A stretch of DNA of 64,000 bases from Inia geoffrensis (GCA_036417435.1 CM070919.1:35270318-35334317); one strand, 5' to 3'. Shown: positions 21,948 to 34,030, counted from the first letter of the stretch. Notes: generated by a model not told the origin, from the letters alone. A program made the numbers and translations.

Positions 21948-24900
21948 GTTCCTGCTCTCCCTGTATAACCTCTTCTTTTTGCCTCCACCCGAGTACCTGA
22001 CTTACAAGACTTGGATATTTTTCTTTCAGAAATAAAAAGCCATTAACATTTGTAGATTCCACTGTGACTTCTAATAATAACGTAATGCTCAGTTTGGTTT
22101 CAGCCAAATAGTTGCACACATTTAATAAGAATGTACGCGTTTTTATGTTGAAAGTGGTCTGTAGGTTCCTTTTTTTTCAAGTACCTGAATCCTGACTTTT
22201 CTCTGCTTCTGTCCTCACAGCCCCTCCAGTGTAAGCAGATTAAGGAAATGTTCTTTGTTTCCCACTGCTCCACCCAGCGTCACTACCTGAGATCCTGTAT
22301 CAGCTGTTTATTACAGATTAGAGGAGTAGGAAGGCAGGAGACTTCAGAGCTTCTCACGGCTCACAGTCAGGTTCCTCCCAGAATTCAGTGTTCAGTTCTC
22401 CTTCTCTAGTCACGACCCTCTGTGCCTGCACCTCTCGGACTCCCTTACCCACAAGCCTCATCTTTGTCTTCACCACGGTCTTTATTTGGGCCTCCATCTG
22501 TTACCACACCATCATTTTTGCTCTGCGTACCCTTGACCCCTTCCATAGTCTGTGACCTGTTGGCAGGCATCACAACAATGCGTTAAACACCATCCTAAAC
22601 CTATTGCCTCCTTGGCTTACCCAGTGTGCCAATCCCTGGTACTGGGAAAATCCCACTACCAAATCTCTGTTTTACTTCCAAGTGGCCAAAGGTTATCAAA
22701 GAAAGTAAAAAAAAAAAAAAAAAAATCTATTAAAAAATCACGCCATCTAATGTCAGCTGGGCCTTCACTGCCACTTGCACTCCTTTTATCCTTACATATT
22801 GATTAAACATCAAAATTCTGAAAAACCCATTTGGGCAGTCACAGAAGTTAAGAGGTCTGCATGTACAAGCTGATGGAGTCAGAGGTTGGACAAAGGGAAA
22901 CCCTGGAGCAGGCTGGTCTGAGACAGGAGTGACAGGCAGGGCCCAGGAGAGTCAGGTCAGAGGAGAGCCCAGAGCAGCCTGCTAGGCAGGAGGGGCGCTG
23001 CTATTTGCACATGCTCAGATGTCCGCACCCAGAGCCAACAAAGGTAAATTCCACTGTGGTTGAACAAATAGACTTTCCTCTTGCTCAGCCAATAAATATC
23101 CCGTATTCTGAATAGGTTCCCAGTTGACTTCTTGGTGCAATTTGAGTTGATGGTCTGCACAGCTGTGTAGAAATGAGGCTTGGGTTACATCACAGACAAC
23201 CTCTCTGCTTGTAATCGCCCCATTACGGGAGTGATCAACTGAGAGACACCTTTGCCAAACGTCCCTCAATGTGAACTCCCTGAGACCGGATACAGACTGT
23301 TTTTGATGGAAGACCAATTGCTTAGGGATTTACTGCCGTTAGTGGCTCTATAGAAGGCGACGAGGCTTGCTTTCAGGGCACAAGGAAGAAACAATCTGTT
23401 TGCTCAAACCTTAGCCTGAGTGCAAGCCTCATAGTCTCCGGGGGCTTTGTTGATGTTGTTATTGTTACTCTTCATTATTTATTGATCCTCAGAAATACAT
23501 AATGTACTGAGAGACGATAATGTTCATGGGAAATATAGTTTTTATGTGTATGAAAAATGTTCAGTCTAATACACTATACATAATGTTTGGAAGATTGTGC
23601 TTCTTATCTGGTAACTGATGGAGTTGACTCTTTAGGGGTAGTAGAATTATTTTGTTCTTCCTTTAGGTAAGAGTGAGTGTTTAAAAAAAAAAAAAAAGTA
23701 AAGCCCTCCAACTACTGGACTCTTTGTCCAAATCATCTCAAGGGTGATTGGCTCACAGAACTTACGTGATCTAGACGTTTGGATTCCGTATTTAATCCCT
23801 CACTCATTTATTTCCCTTCCTTTCCATTCCTTTTTCTCTTCTTCATTCATTCACTCATTTATTCAGGAAATATTTATAAGCATGTCTTATGTGTCAGCCC
23901 TCATGGAATCAACGATTAATGAACTACTGTCATTATCTCAAAAGCTTATCTTTTAAAAAAAAAAAGCCAAGGCAATTTACCTCATATCACCTCTCATCAT
24001 GGTAGAAATACATAAATGTTGCCCTTAAGATTAATAACCTCATAATTAGTATTGCGGTTAAGATCCTTAATAGTGCAATTACAAGAATATTTATTATTTA
24101 TTGTATGGATGACATTATAGGGAAATTGTTTTAAAAATTTGCTTAGATTGATGATATTGTAAATATAAATTTAGGGATTTAGAGTGTGGGAGACTTTTTT
24201 ATTTTAGTAGTATTTCCTCTCCCCAAATGATGCATTTTTTCTCAATTTATGTCTCACTCTAACCTCTTTCTACGATAATGTCTTTGTCTAAATTTCTCAC
24301 AATGGAATTTCCCACTATTCAAAAATAGGTGAATATTTACACATTAATCATCAACTAAAATAAAATCAAACAGGTTTCGGAATATTGAGCTCTTATAAAA
24401 TAACATTAGCAATAGTTTCATCTATTTTCCTTAATTAAAAATGCTATTAATATGCTACACTATAAATGTGGTAACATATTTTAACATTTAGTTATATAGA
24501 AAGTTTTCTAAGTTTGCATCTGTGGTAGCGGAAATTTGCAATAATTAGAACAATGTATCGATGTTTGTTTTCTGTGACCTTTGTAAACATCAATATCTTT
24601 ACAGAAGTTCAATATTTTCTTTGAATACTGAGAATTCAGTGGAGAGAATACTAAAGAAAGGCACAATCTATCTTTATACATGTGCCCATGTATTCAGTTT
24701 TCTAGTTGACACTTATGTTCTCAGTCATAATAATAGTTATTCACCAAGAAACTTAATATCACTGTGGAGTTAATCCAAATGGCTACAACTGACCAAAGTC
24801 TGTATATCATCCATGGAGTAGGTGAAATCCATTCACAGAAGCTGTTATGAATTAGAAAATACTATGATCTGAATGTTATCTTGAGTAAGCATATATAAGA

Positions 24901-25210
24901 GGCAAAGATGTCTCTGAAAATTGTCCACATTGTTGTGGAATTTTCTTCTTTAATATTATAATTTCTGTGATTTCAAGTTATAGCTCAACAATGACTGTCA
25001 GAGTTTAAGCAGAATATCCATTAATTAATCGTTTCCTATATGTAAACACCACTGAGAAAATTTAAGCATTTAGAAATGCCCTGTGCATTTTGATCTGGGA
25101 GCTATGAATCAGTATTTGATATTTGCCAGCATTTCTGGAGCCAGTTTCTTGAAATTCCTCCCAAATGAGACTTTTGTTCACAAACTAGCCATCTAAAATA
25201 TCTGGAATTT
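21943..25210. other. No gene; minor low-complexity runs
   Basis: Contains a 20-base A run near 22708-22727 and a 15-base A run near 23682. A weak reverse L2 end lies at 23830-23920 (CATTCATTCACTCATTTATT then AGCCCTCATGGAAT). The GC-richer 22200-22700 and 22900-23300 parts remain unassigned: they could be degraded repeats, and no exon signal was found. Confidence 0.4.
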
Positions 25211-25214
25211 ATCC

Positions 25215-25330
25215 ATCATTCAAGCACTCATTCATTTCTGATCAATAAATATTTACTGAGGTGATACCCAGTGCAATTTGCAGTATAGGGAACCAGACAT
25301 AGAGGAGTGAATCGCTTCCTGCAAACTGTT
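25215..25330 (-). mobile_element. L2 3' end fragment, minus strand
   Basis: CAAGCACTCATTCATTTCTG, then CAATAAATATTTACTGAGG and CAGTATAGGGAACCAGACAT, the reverse of the L2 terminus. Confidence 0.5.
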
Positions 25331-25654
25331 TTCCTTTATTCAGAGTTCGGTGAGGACCTCACCATAAAGGCCGTCTCTAGCCTGTCTGGTGTCTTTGAGA
25401 GTCTATGACTCAGGAGGACGGGCTGAATTTCAGCCACTTTGAACTCTTGACTGAGTGTTTTCGTGTAATACAGTCTTCCGTTTACACATGGCATCTCTGA
25501 GCATGTTTACATAGCACAGCAGGACAGAGGTCTTGAATAATTCTGCTCCAGAAAAGAGGGACCGTCAGGAAATGTACAGCATAGGAGCCAGCTTCCCAGG
25601 ATGGCCTCCAGTGACCCTTACCTTAGAATTCACAGCTTATATAACCCTTTTAAC

Positions 25655-25713
25655 AAATAGAATATTGTTGGGATGGACTTAGGTTTTGAAAAGACTGGTT
25701 CCATCTCGGGTGA

Positions 25714-25781
<68 letters not shown>

Positions 25782-26115
25782 CCTCCCTCCCTCCCCGCCA
25801 CCCCCCATCTCTGTCTCTGTCCCATTGTTTGCTATTGCGGAAGTGAGCTGCCATGTCAGGAGGTAACCCTTTGGAGAAGCTCATTGAGCAAAAGACCAAG
25901 ACCTTCCGACAGCCTTGTGAGTGATCTTGGAAACAGATGCTCCCTCTTCCGCCAAGAGGAGCTTTCACAGAGGTCCACAGCCCCAACCTGTAGGTTGACT
26001 CCGATTCCGTAGGAGTCCTTGAACCCGAGGAAGTCAGCTACGTCATCTCTGAATTCCTGACCCACAGAAACTATGACATCGTAATGTTTGTTGTTTTGAA
26101 GCCACTAAGGGGGAC
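25655..26115 (+). mobile_element. MLT1-type LTR (ERVL-MaLR), plus strand
   Basis: The 3' part matches the MLT1 end in order: GAGTGATCTTGGAAACAGAT, GAATTCCTGACCCACAGAAA, CTATGACATCGTAATG and TTGTTGTTTTGAAGCCACTA. Upstream, GAAAAGACTGGTTCCATCTC and GTGAGCTGCCATGTCAGGAG bracket a CT tract that in MLT1 is short but here is a large microsatellite. It is a solitary LTR without internal sequence. Confidence 0.85.
25716..25797. repeat. Compound (CT)n-(CA)n-(CTCC)n microsatellite
   Basis: A long CT run at about 25716-25764, then a CA run to 25776, then four CTCC units. It sits inside the MLT1 LTR and grew from that element's own CT-rich motif. Confidence 0.95.
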
Positions 26116-26766
26116 TAAAGTCTCACCGTCTTTCTTACCTCAATAATTTCTCTTTGCACAGTGGTCCAGAATGGGAATCCTTGGAAGAGCATCTCTCCTG
26201 GGCAGGATTCTTCTGAGTGGCGACATAAGGACCCAGGCTCTTTCCGTGTTGTAACAGGGCCTTCCTTTAGGTTCTAGGAGTTATCTCCATTCAACCAGCA
26301 GTTGGGGAGAGATCACAAATAGATGGAGATTCATTTGTGGGGAAGCAGAGAGGGCTAGGCTTGCATCTTTCTATGGGGTGGGTAAGACTGGAAATGACCT
26401 ACATCACTTCTGCCTGTATTCCACTGTCCAGAACCTAGTGACATGGCAACACTTAATCGGCAGAGGGCTGAAGAATGTAATCTAGCTGTGTGCCCAGAAG
26501 GAAAAAGGAAGTGCTTTGGTAAACAACTTGTCAGTCCCTACCACGTGAGGCATAGAGTGATCGGACCAGGATGGGAGAGGATGAGAGAGAGAGAAGGATG
26601 GAAAAATTCCAGGCAGAGGAAACAGCTCCCTGGAACTGAAGTACTTTGGCAGAGGAGTGATGGAGAAAGCCCAAGGGAGACTGCAGTCAGACAGTAGGCC
26701 CTTCATTTTCTCTACAAAGTGAGTAAGGAAGCAAATTCGGAAAATAGCAGGAAGCTAATTACGAAG

Positions 26767-26819
<53 letters not shown>

Positions 26820-28160
26820 TTTTTAGAAACATAATTATGTCAAAAACTAGCAGATTTTGAGGTTCAGAAGTGTCATTGCCAATTACCCAGGTCAAATTCT
26901 ACCAAGATATCAAGAACATCTTAAGCATGAGAATATTATTGCATAAAAGCAAGTCCTAGAGGCTTCACACAAGCTATTTGAGCATTTAGGTGAAAAACTA
27001 GTTCTTCAAGGTAATGCTGTCGCATTCTTCCATGGGAGAGTGCTGAAAACAAAAGAGCTCAATTCCAACAACAGAAATTTTCACTGACAAATAATTTGGC
27101 TGTCAACACATTGCCAGTAATGTAGGTTTTTAGAATATATATTTTGATTGGCCAAACTTTTAGTCTCTTTGTGCTCTGATTTCCGTTTTCTTTGTATTCA
27201 CATTTCAGTGTAGTAAATTTTAACGTGTCATCCAATGGAGGCTAAATCTGATGTGAAACCTTATAGAGAGTAGAGAGATTTGCATGAAATAAAGGAGGAT
27301 TTGTGTTGCCTATGATACTTCCTTTCTGAGGCTAAGGATTCCCTTGTTTTCTTAGCTCTTCTGGTGGGAAATGAAAGAAACTAAATCCAGAACACTCCTT
27401 GCTGACAGGAGGGCAAAACTACCTCCATAAGTTTAATAAAGAAATGATTTTGTTCCCATGGTTCATTCTTATTTGTAAAACCATCATGATTAAATTATAT
27501 AGATCACAGAATGGAAGAGAAAATATTGTATTAGACTGTATAAACCATTAAGAAATATTTTTAAATAATTAGGGGATAATTTAAACAAATATTTTCAGTA
27601 GATCTAAAATCTCTTTCATAATAACAATAACAAGTGATGAACCCAAGACTTACTATTATTTTGAAAGCTGCCCTTTAAATCCAAGAAGTGGAGTTTAGGG
27701 TTTTAATGGAATCTATTTTATGTCAAATAAGCGTTTGGGGAAAAAAAGCCAGTAAATCTTTGAATCGAAAAGATGAATAGACGTTTCTCAATGAATATGA
27801 ATTCTGCTGTTTTCATTTCGATTTGGCTCTTACAACTTTGGAAGAAAATATTAGTTGAGATGTTTTTTGGCCTACTTTACCATTCTAAAAGATGTTTTAA
27901 CCATCAGAAGAAAGGATCATCGTTTATATTGAAATGATTGAAAACACATTACTTTTGAAACGCTTTAGTTGAAGAAAAAAAAAATGGGAAATGTCATCAC
28001 AAGAATTCTTACCAGCACATCACCTTGTAGTGCGGTGGAAAGGCGCTTGACTTCACGCGCTGCCTTGGCAGCCCTTCTTGTCAGCCATGTAGTTCGGGAC
28101 TAGTTGCTTGTCATCTTTGATGGGCGTCTTCTAGCCTCTGTGCTACCTGTGTGACTCTGA
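26116..28160. other. No gene; mostly AT-rich
   Basis: Apart from the TA repeat listed separately, no supportable element. Short A/T-rich words suggestive of unique sequence occur throughout 27100-28000. Confidence 0.4.
26769..26824. repeat. (AT)n microsatellite plus T run
   Basis: About 21 AT dinucleotides followed by 14 T. Able to extrude as a cruciform in principle. Confidence 0.97.
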
Positions 28161-28163
28161 AGC

Positions 28164-28187
28164 AGGATGCTCCCCACAGAGCATCCT
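28164..28187. repeat. Perfect 9-bp inverted repeat, 6-base loop
   Basis: AGGATGCTC (28164-28172), loop CCCACA, GAGCATCCT (28179-28187). GC-balanced stem, so it could form a stable hairpin in RNA or single-stranded DNA. Confidence 0.9.
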
Positions 28188-28230
28188 CGAGCAGGGAGCA
28201 TTCTGCCAGCTGCACAGGGTGGTCCTGCAC

Positions 28231-28250
28231 CAGCGCCATCTATCGCAGCA
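28231..28250 (-). promoter_or_regulatory. CTCF-like motif
   Basis: On the minus strand the segment reads TGCTGCGATAGATGGCGCTG. The AGATGGCGC core fits the central CTCF pattern AG(G/A)(G/T)GGC(G/A)(C/G). The upstream CCAC part is degraded. It is a single motif match by eye, with no occupancy evidence. Confidence 0.35.
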
Positions 28251-28324
28251 CCAGGACCAAAGGGAAGAAAAGGGCTCTGTAATTTACAAAGTGCTGTTCA
28301 AATATGAAGGACAGGCATCTGCCT

Positions 28325-28645
28325 CGTGGGTTGTAATCCACTTCTGTAAAGGGCTAGAGAGGAAACACTTTAGGCTTTTGGGCCGTGCTGTCTCTGCTGC
28401 AGCTACCCTGTCGTAGCACAGCAACAGCTACACGAGTGTGGTCGTGTTCCAGTAAAACTCCCCTGACGGACAGTTAGAATCCATATCATGGTCATGTGTC
28501 ACAAAATCTTCCTCTTCTCTTTGTTTCCTTTTCCCAAACATGTAAAAATGTAAAATCTATCCTTAGCGCACAGGCCATAAGCAAATGGGTGGTGGGCTAG
28601 CTTTGACCCACAGGCTGTAGTTTGCTGCTTCCTGATCTAGGTCAC
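28325..28645. mobile_element. hAT-type nonautonomous DNA transposon fragment
   Basis: TAAAGGGCTAGAGAGGAAAC, TTTAGGCTTTTGGGCCG, GTGTTCCAGTAAAACTC and, near the far end, TTTGACCCACAGGCTGTAGT with TTTGCTGC. This is the widespread mammalian element that begins with 'GGTCAGCAAAC' and runs through 'AAAGGGCCAGATAGTAAATA'. I recall it as an hAT-Charlie relative but do not vouch for a subfamily name. Confidence 0.65.
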
Positions 28646-28654
28646 TTTACCTAA

Positions 28655-28810
28655 CTGCCAAAAAGAACCTCAGATCTTACCTCCGAGTGTGATCCTGGGA
28701 GCTTGTTAGAAATACAGAACCTCGGGCTCCTACCCAAATCAGAATCTGCATTTTTAGCAGTGTTCTCTAGATGGATCTGATGCTCCTTTACAGTTGAGAA
28801 GTTTTGCTGT
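28655..28810 (+). mobile_element. MER5A-like hAT element, plus strand
   Basis: CCTGGGAGCTTGTTAGAAAT, ACAGAACCTCGGGCTCCTAC, CAGAATCTGCATTTTTAGC and a degenerate TGATGCTCC end. This is the MER5 pattern of an ancient nonautonomous hAT transposon. Terminal inverted repeats are eroded. Confidence 0.75.
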
Positions 28811-28953
28811 GGAATGCAGGTAAGAGTCAGAAAGAGTAAACAACAGGCTTTTTGACTAGAGTAAGTATATACCACAAAAGTGCACACTAAGGACTGTGCA
28901 TTTATTAATACAAGAGCCCTTTAGGCTCTCTTGCAGAACCAAATTTTATATAC

Positions 28954-29046
28954 ATATGTATATTTATGTAAATATACATATTTATATATATACACATTAT
29001 ATGTGTTATGTGTGTGTGTAAATACACACACACTCACACACACAGA
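28954..29046. repeat. AT-rich and (TG)/(CA) inverted repeats
   Basis: A perfect 12-bp inverted repeat ATATGTATATTT-ATGT-AAATATACATAT (28954-28981) is followed within 30 bp by a second, GTGTGTGT-AAAT-ACACACAC (about 29014-29034), and a CA run. Both can form cruciforms. Confidence 0.85.
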
Positions 29047-29049
29047 GTC

Positions 29050-30950
29050 TGAAGCTATGGTTTACCAGCCCACAGCAAATTGCAAGTGGGCGACTTTGCT
29101 ATAAGCAGGGTCCATCTGCTAGTCGTAGTGAAACCAAATTAAAATTATTGAAGATCAGGCGTCGGAACTCACTTCCTGTCAAGTCGGACAGTTGTGCGTG
29201 CACCAGGCAGTCCCCGAGGGCATCGTCCTGTTACGGCAAAATGCACTAGACGATGTTCCTAGTGATGACCCCAGGGCAGAAAGGAAAGGTTAGATTATGT
29301 TCAGTGTTCTCTGCTTAAGAAGACTGGGACCTGTCCTTGCACTTTAAGAAGATTTGCATCACAGGTAGTTAAAATGAAAAGAATGGTTGTGCTTAAAGAA
29401 GCTTTACCTTCAATTATTTGGAAAAGTTTTCATTTAGAATGACAGTCTCCACCGTTGCTAGATAACCATGGCTTTGTCTTTTTAATTTTTTTGATGTGTA
29501 AAATTTCATCTACCATTCTTGAGGGCGGACATCTCAAATCTTTGATTTCGTGTTCCCCATTTGAGAAGCCGCAAGATCATCTCTGTTTTATTTTCCTTTT
29601 TACCTTTAACTTCTTAATAAGACCAGAAGCCTGCTGTTACAGGTTAGCGGGTGATTGCGGAAGTTAGAAACGAAGATACTTTTATTTCCTCTTTTCTAAT
29701 TCTTCTCTCTCTCCCCAAACAGACCTCTGATCCATTGCTTTACCATTCATTCCTCTCTCTCATTTTTAAAATTTTGTATCTACGTATATATATTTTTTTA
29801 ATGTATTAAATGTTACCCTATGACCCACTTCCCCAACCTGGCATCCAACATAACACAGAAAAGAAATAGATAAAATGAAGATATATAGATATCTGAACAA
29901 ATAGAAATAAGAAATAAAATGATTGTCATAAGCAGCATACCCAAGCTAAGTCCTTCTGAGCATTGAAGGGTTATGAAGTTTAGTCTATTCTTCTCCTAGA
30001 ATTGGTAGAACCTAGGGCACCTGCAGTCTGAATGAAGAGATAAGGGAACTACTGGTAATAAAGACAGCTTAGAAGTTTGTTTCACGTCCCTCTTTTTCCC
30101 TGTTGGATGGTAAGGTGAGAGAGGACAGAAGGGTGTTACAGAAAGGAGAATTAGAATATATAGAAAAACACCAGTCGAGAGAAAAGGAGAGAATGGCTGT
30201 GATAGGACCAATTCTGGTTTCTTCCATGAGATTCTAATTGAGAAACTCAGGGCCTGGCAGACTGCAGAGGATTCTGCTTCTGTGAGCTCTGGTCAGGCCT
30301 GTCATTGATATGATACCCAGTTCCTAGGCAGTTCTCCCTGTATGCTACATTTAAAATTAAACGGCAAAATGATCTGCATTAATGAGGGCCCAGAGCACTG
30401 TCAGTACACTAGTGGGAAGTCATACTTATGGTAATTCGGTTTCAGTAGGTTGGTCGTGTAAAGAGAATGGCTGACAGCAGGTTATCAAAGCAATTTCCAA
30501 GTGGGCAACTGCGGATGGGCATGCTGACTGAATAGGGACAAAAGAAATGCTTCAAGGACGCGGTGAACATACTGTGTAGTGATGTAGGAAAGCCAGCGAT
30601 AGCTCAAAGGTCGAGCAGTGTGGAGCGGCTGGCAGAGGCCAAGTGAGGACCGAGTAATTTTCATTATTGAAGACAAAACAAAGCAAAGCAAAACAAAACA
30701 AAACATGCTGCTAGGAAGGAAGCAGCCACCAACAGGTCCTCAAATTGACAGCTACCATCGTTAAGCCACGTATCAATGTACACGTGCATCCAGTCGAAAT
30801 GAGGTTTACGCCATAAACAAGAACGTTTTGCTGTATTTGCTCGTACACAAGAAATTGCTTGTGCAGAAGACAATAATTTAGTGCCAAATTGATATGTTTT
30901 TCAAAATTAGACAAAACTGATTTTCTCTTCAGTATCTTTTTTCCACATGT
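29050..30950. other. No gene recognised
   Basis: Unique-looking sequence. An (AAAAC)n patch lies at 30673-30705. Positions 30720-30900 keep several CpGs (ACGTATCAATGTACACGTGC) and might be conserved, but nothing decides it. Confidence 0.4.
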
Positions 30951-30954
30951 GTGC

Positions 30955-31065
30955 TGTGGGTTTAGTGTTATGTGTCCAGTGCTGGGCCTTGGAGGGGTTG
31001 CCCACGTCTTGCACTCGTGGAGCTTACATTTGAATTCTTGAGTAATTCAGCAGGGTCTTTCCGTT
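30955..31065 (-). mobile_element. L2 3' end fragment, minus strand
   Basis: CAGTGCTGGGCCTTGGAGGG, then CACTCGTGGAGCTTACATTT, the reverse L2 end (GTGCTAGGCACTGGGGATA...ATGGAGCTTACATTCT). Short and eroded. Confidence 0.45.
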
Positions 31066-31069
31066 CTGA

Positions 31070-32825
31070 CTGGAAAAAAATAACATCCCTGTTGCCATTC
31101 TATCTATGCAAATGTTTTCCATCATTTCCCAGTGTTGTCTTTCAGATTGTGTTCATCATGGATTATATCCACACGTTACCACTTGTGTTCGTTCATAAGA
31201 GTCCAGATTTCCCGTTTCTGTGTTGTAAAAAGCCAAGCGCCAACAGAAGTGAGGGGTTTTGTAGAGGAAAATATGGTATTTCCTCACCTAGGGAGCCGTT
31301 CATCCTCAAGGCCCCTCCTCAAGCAAAGGCGGCTGTAGCACACCTTAGATTGTCAACACTCAGGGTTGGACGTGTGATATGAATGACACGTTGTTGTCTC
31401 TCAAATGAGAATCCACCTTGGGAGGTACGCAAGCTACCTCGTGACAGGCTGTCCAAGGAGAAGGAGAAGATTCCGGCCCCAAATCATCCCCTTAGAAGTT
31501 TTACAGGGAGGAAAACAGAAGACTGCGGCCATCTCTCAGGGGCCGTCGGGGTGTGAAATGAACATATAAGTGCATCTCTTTACTGTCAAAGGGCTGAATG
31601 TGAGCTAAGATATGCGTTGGCTTTTAACAGTCACTGAGAAAGCCCTTTTCATTCACTTTGTGCACAGGAGAATTTAGTGTCTTTGTCAGCCTGTGTAAAG
31701 GCTGGATCTGTAAGGATGTTTTCCCCATGAAATCTTCCTAGCAGAGATGGCGGCTCTTCACCGCAAAGGTGGCCTCTGCTAAAGCCTCAGGACCTCACAG
31801 GGTGCGGCTGGCAGAGCTGGACGGCACCCCGAGAGGTTTGCCCTCAGGGTGGCTCCACGGAGAGCTGCCCATAGGCCGTCCTGTTCAAATGGATGCTGCT
31901 GGAGAAACAGCTGTTTGGATGCTTTTCATGTACATTTCGTCCAGTTACTGAGGAGACTTTGTCAGCTTGGAAGCATTCTGCTGCTTGACTCTGAATTTAT
32001 TGAAAAATCTGTTTCACAGAATATATAGGCAGTAAACCCACCTTTCTTTCATTCCTTCTTTGTGCTTTATTTCTTTCTCTTTTTTCCCCTCTTTGGAGGA
32101 GCAGTTCCTCTCACAGACAAAGAAGTTAATTCTGAAAGCGTGCCATGGAAATGATATGAAAATAGTTTAATAGAAGAGCAATGGTGGTTCAGTCAAGTTG
32201 AAAGAAGCCTGCATTCTTGCATTTGCATATAGCATGGTGTACGGTGTTATTTGTTAAACTAAGTTGAATAGATAGTACTTAAATGACATATAAATGTGTG
32301 TTGTTTTGAACTGTTTATGTCAGTAAAGTAAATCTAATGACACAAACATAATAATAACTGCTTTTATAACCAGTTTACAATATTTGTTTGTGGAGCACAG
32401 CTAGTGTTATCTGCGATTCAACAGTAATTTTCAATCACAACCTCAACATAGTTAACGTTAAAAGGAATCAATATGTACTACATTTTATTGCATACCCATG
32501 GGCAATAGCTCTCTGTTAATGATCACAACTGCCAACTTATGTCTATCACAGTAATTTTTCTCTTCATAAATTAAGCGGAGAGAAGAGTGTGAAACAGACT
32601 CTAAGATCATGCTATGTCCATATCCTGCACACTCTCTGTCTTTCATTTTTAAGAGAAGTTGTTTTCTTTTTTACTTTGGTGATGCGTTCCATTATTAGGA
32701 ATTATTACCACCAAGTGCCTGGGTTTTGCTATCAGTCTCACTAGTGGAAGGAATACCAAGAAGGCTGGTGTTAGTGCTTTCTCCTTTATTCTTTTTATGT
32801 CACTGAGTACAAAACCTCGCTCTTT
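31070..32825. other. No gene recognised
   Basis: 31450-31950 is GC-richer than its flanks and holds a 60-codon open frame (31769-31951) that lacks an ATG start, so I do not call it. 32040-32100 is pyrimidine-rich. The remainder is AT-rich. Confidence 0.4.
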
Positions 32826-32839
32826 AAAATCAGTTCCTT

Positions 32840-33048
32840 GGGACTTCCTGGCGGTCCAGTGGTTAAGACTTCACCTTCCAATGCAGGGGGTGCAGGTTCG
32901 ATCCCTGGTCAGGGAGCTACGATCCCACATGCTTTGTGGCCAGAAAACCAAAAACGTAAAACAGCAGCAATGTTGTAACAAATTCAATAAAGACTTTAAA
33001 AATGGTCCACATCAAAAATATTAAAAAATGAGTAAATAAAAATAAAAT
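32840..33048 (+). mobile_element. Cetartiodactyl tRNA-derived SINE, older CHR type, plus strand
   Basis: Head GGGACTTCCTGGCGGTCCAG followed by TGGTTAAGACTTC and GGTTCGATCCCTGGTCAGGG (B box region). The 3' body AATAAAGACTTTAAAAATGG matches the copy at 60058. The flanking duplication AAAATCAGTTCCT / AAAATCGATTCCT (32826-32838 and 33049-33061, two mismatches) shows retroposition. Confidence 0.93.
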
Positions 33049-33254
33049 AAAATCGATTCCTAGAATGTTACCTGAAAGGATCAGCCTGATGCCAAATGCA
33101 TGTCATTATAGAAAGAAATGTAGTTTGATGTGCTTCCTAAAGTGTTTAAAGTGGCACGTTCTTGGATCACTGGTATGTGTTGCCTGTGGAAGGTGACATA
33201 ACGGCTTCGTGATCGTGATTCTGTCTTGAACTTCCGTCATCCAGTTGTTTTTGG

Positions 33255-33318
33255 AACAAATATGCAATAAATGTCATCATGTCACTTTTGTGCCAGATAC
33301 TGTGCTAGTTATTGAACG
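33255..33318 (-). mobile_element. L2 3' end fragment, minus strand
   Basis: TTTTGTGCCAGATACTGTGC then TAGTTATTGAACGAG. This reverse L2 terminus is cut off by the GGAA repeat. Confidence 0.5.
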
Positions 33319-33374
33319 AGGAAGGAAGGGAAGGGAAGGGAAGGGAGGAAGGAAGGAAGGGAGGGAGGAAGGGG
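33318..33374. repeat. (GGAA)/(GGGAA)n microsatellite
   Basis: About 12 purine units mixing GGAA, GGGAA and GGGA. GGAA arrays can bind ETS-family factors; relevance here is unknown. Confidence 0.95.
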
Positions 33375-33414
33375 AAACAACAGACAGATAAGGAAGGCCT
33401 GGTACTTGAGACCC

Positions 33415-33575
33415 TAAAATTTGAAGTCAGGCGGTCCTGGATTGGAATCCAAACTTGCTGACTTATAAGTTGTATGAATTTAGGCAAGCTGTCCTCGTGT
33501 GTAAAATGGGAATAATTTCACTACCTGTAATGCTGTTGAGAGAATTAGATGAGAAGATTATAGTTATTCTCATGA
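33415..33575 (+). mobile_element. MIR SINE, plus strand
   Basis: AGTCAGGCGGTCCTGGATTG, GAATCCAAACTTGCTGACTT, TAAGTTGTATGAATTTAGGC, GTGTGTAAAATGGGAATAAT. This is the forward MIR order. Confidence 0.82.
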
Positions 33576-33914
33576 ATGTTATTAATGACACTGAGGTCCA
33601 GTCCCTGCTGTCAAAATACTCAGAGTCTAGTGGTACTGAAGGACGTTGAACGTGCAGACAGGTAACTGTGGTGCAATGTGATTGCCCTGGAGCAGGCGGG
33701 CTTGGGGTGCCAGGAGAACACAGGGGAGTGCCTGGGGAACCTAGACTGGTTGGTTTAGAGCCGTCTGGAAGGCCCAGGCCAAAGAATGCCCAGGAACCCT
33801 TTGTGAATTGCCTGGTTGCTTCAAGAATTCTGTTCTGCTCTTTGGAACTTTTAGGATCCTGTAGATCTAGACACGGAAGCTGCGTGTTGATTGTTTGTAG
33901 GCTATCCCATTTCA

Positions 33915-34030
33915 TCAGCGTTCATTCCAGGCTCTACTATGTGCAGGGCACAGAGCTACATCCCAGGGAATTCAGAGATGAATGAAATGACATGCCTGCT
34001 CTCAAGGCGCACACTGACTGCCTGGCGTTG
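33915..34030 (-). mobile_element. L2 3' end fragment, minus strand
   Basis: CAGCGTTCATTCCAGGCTCT, ACTATGTGCAGGGCACAGAG, AGATGAATGAAATGACATGC, CTGCTCTCAAGGCGCACACT. This is the reverse L2 terminus. Confidence 0.72.

Noticed and set aside
22340..22727. Processed pseudogene ending in a 20-base A tail
   Set aside because: No AATAAA before the tail, no recognisable coding sequence and no flanking duplication.
31769..31951. 60-codon frame in a GC-richer patch, possible exon
   Set aside because: No ATG, no clear acceptor/donor pair and no family resemblance.
33463..33915. 150-codon antisense open frame
   Set aside because: Runs through a MIR and an L2 end; a chance opening in repeat sequence.
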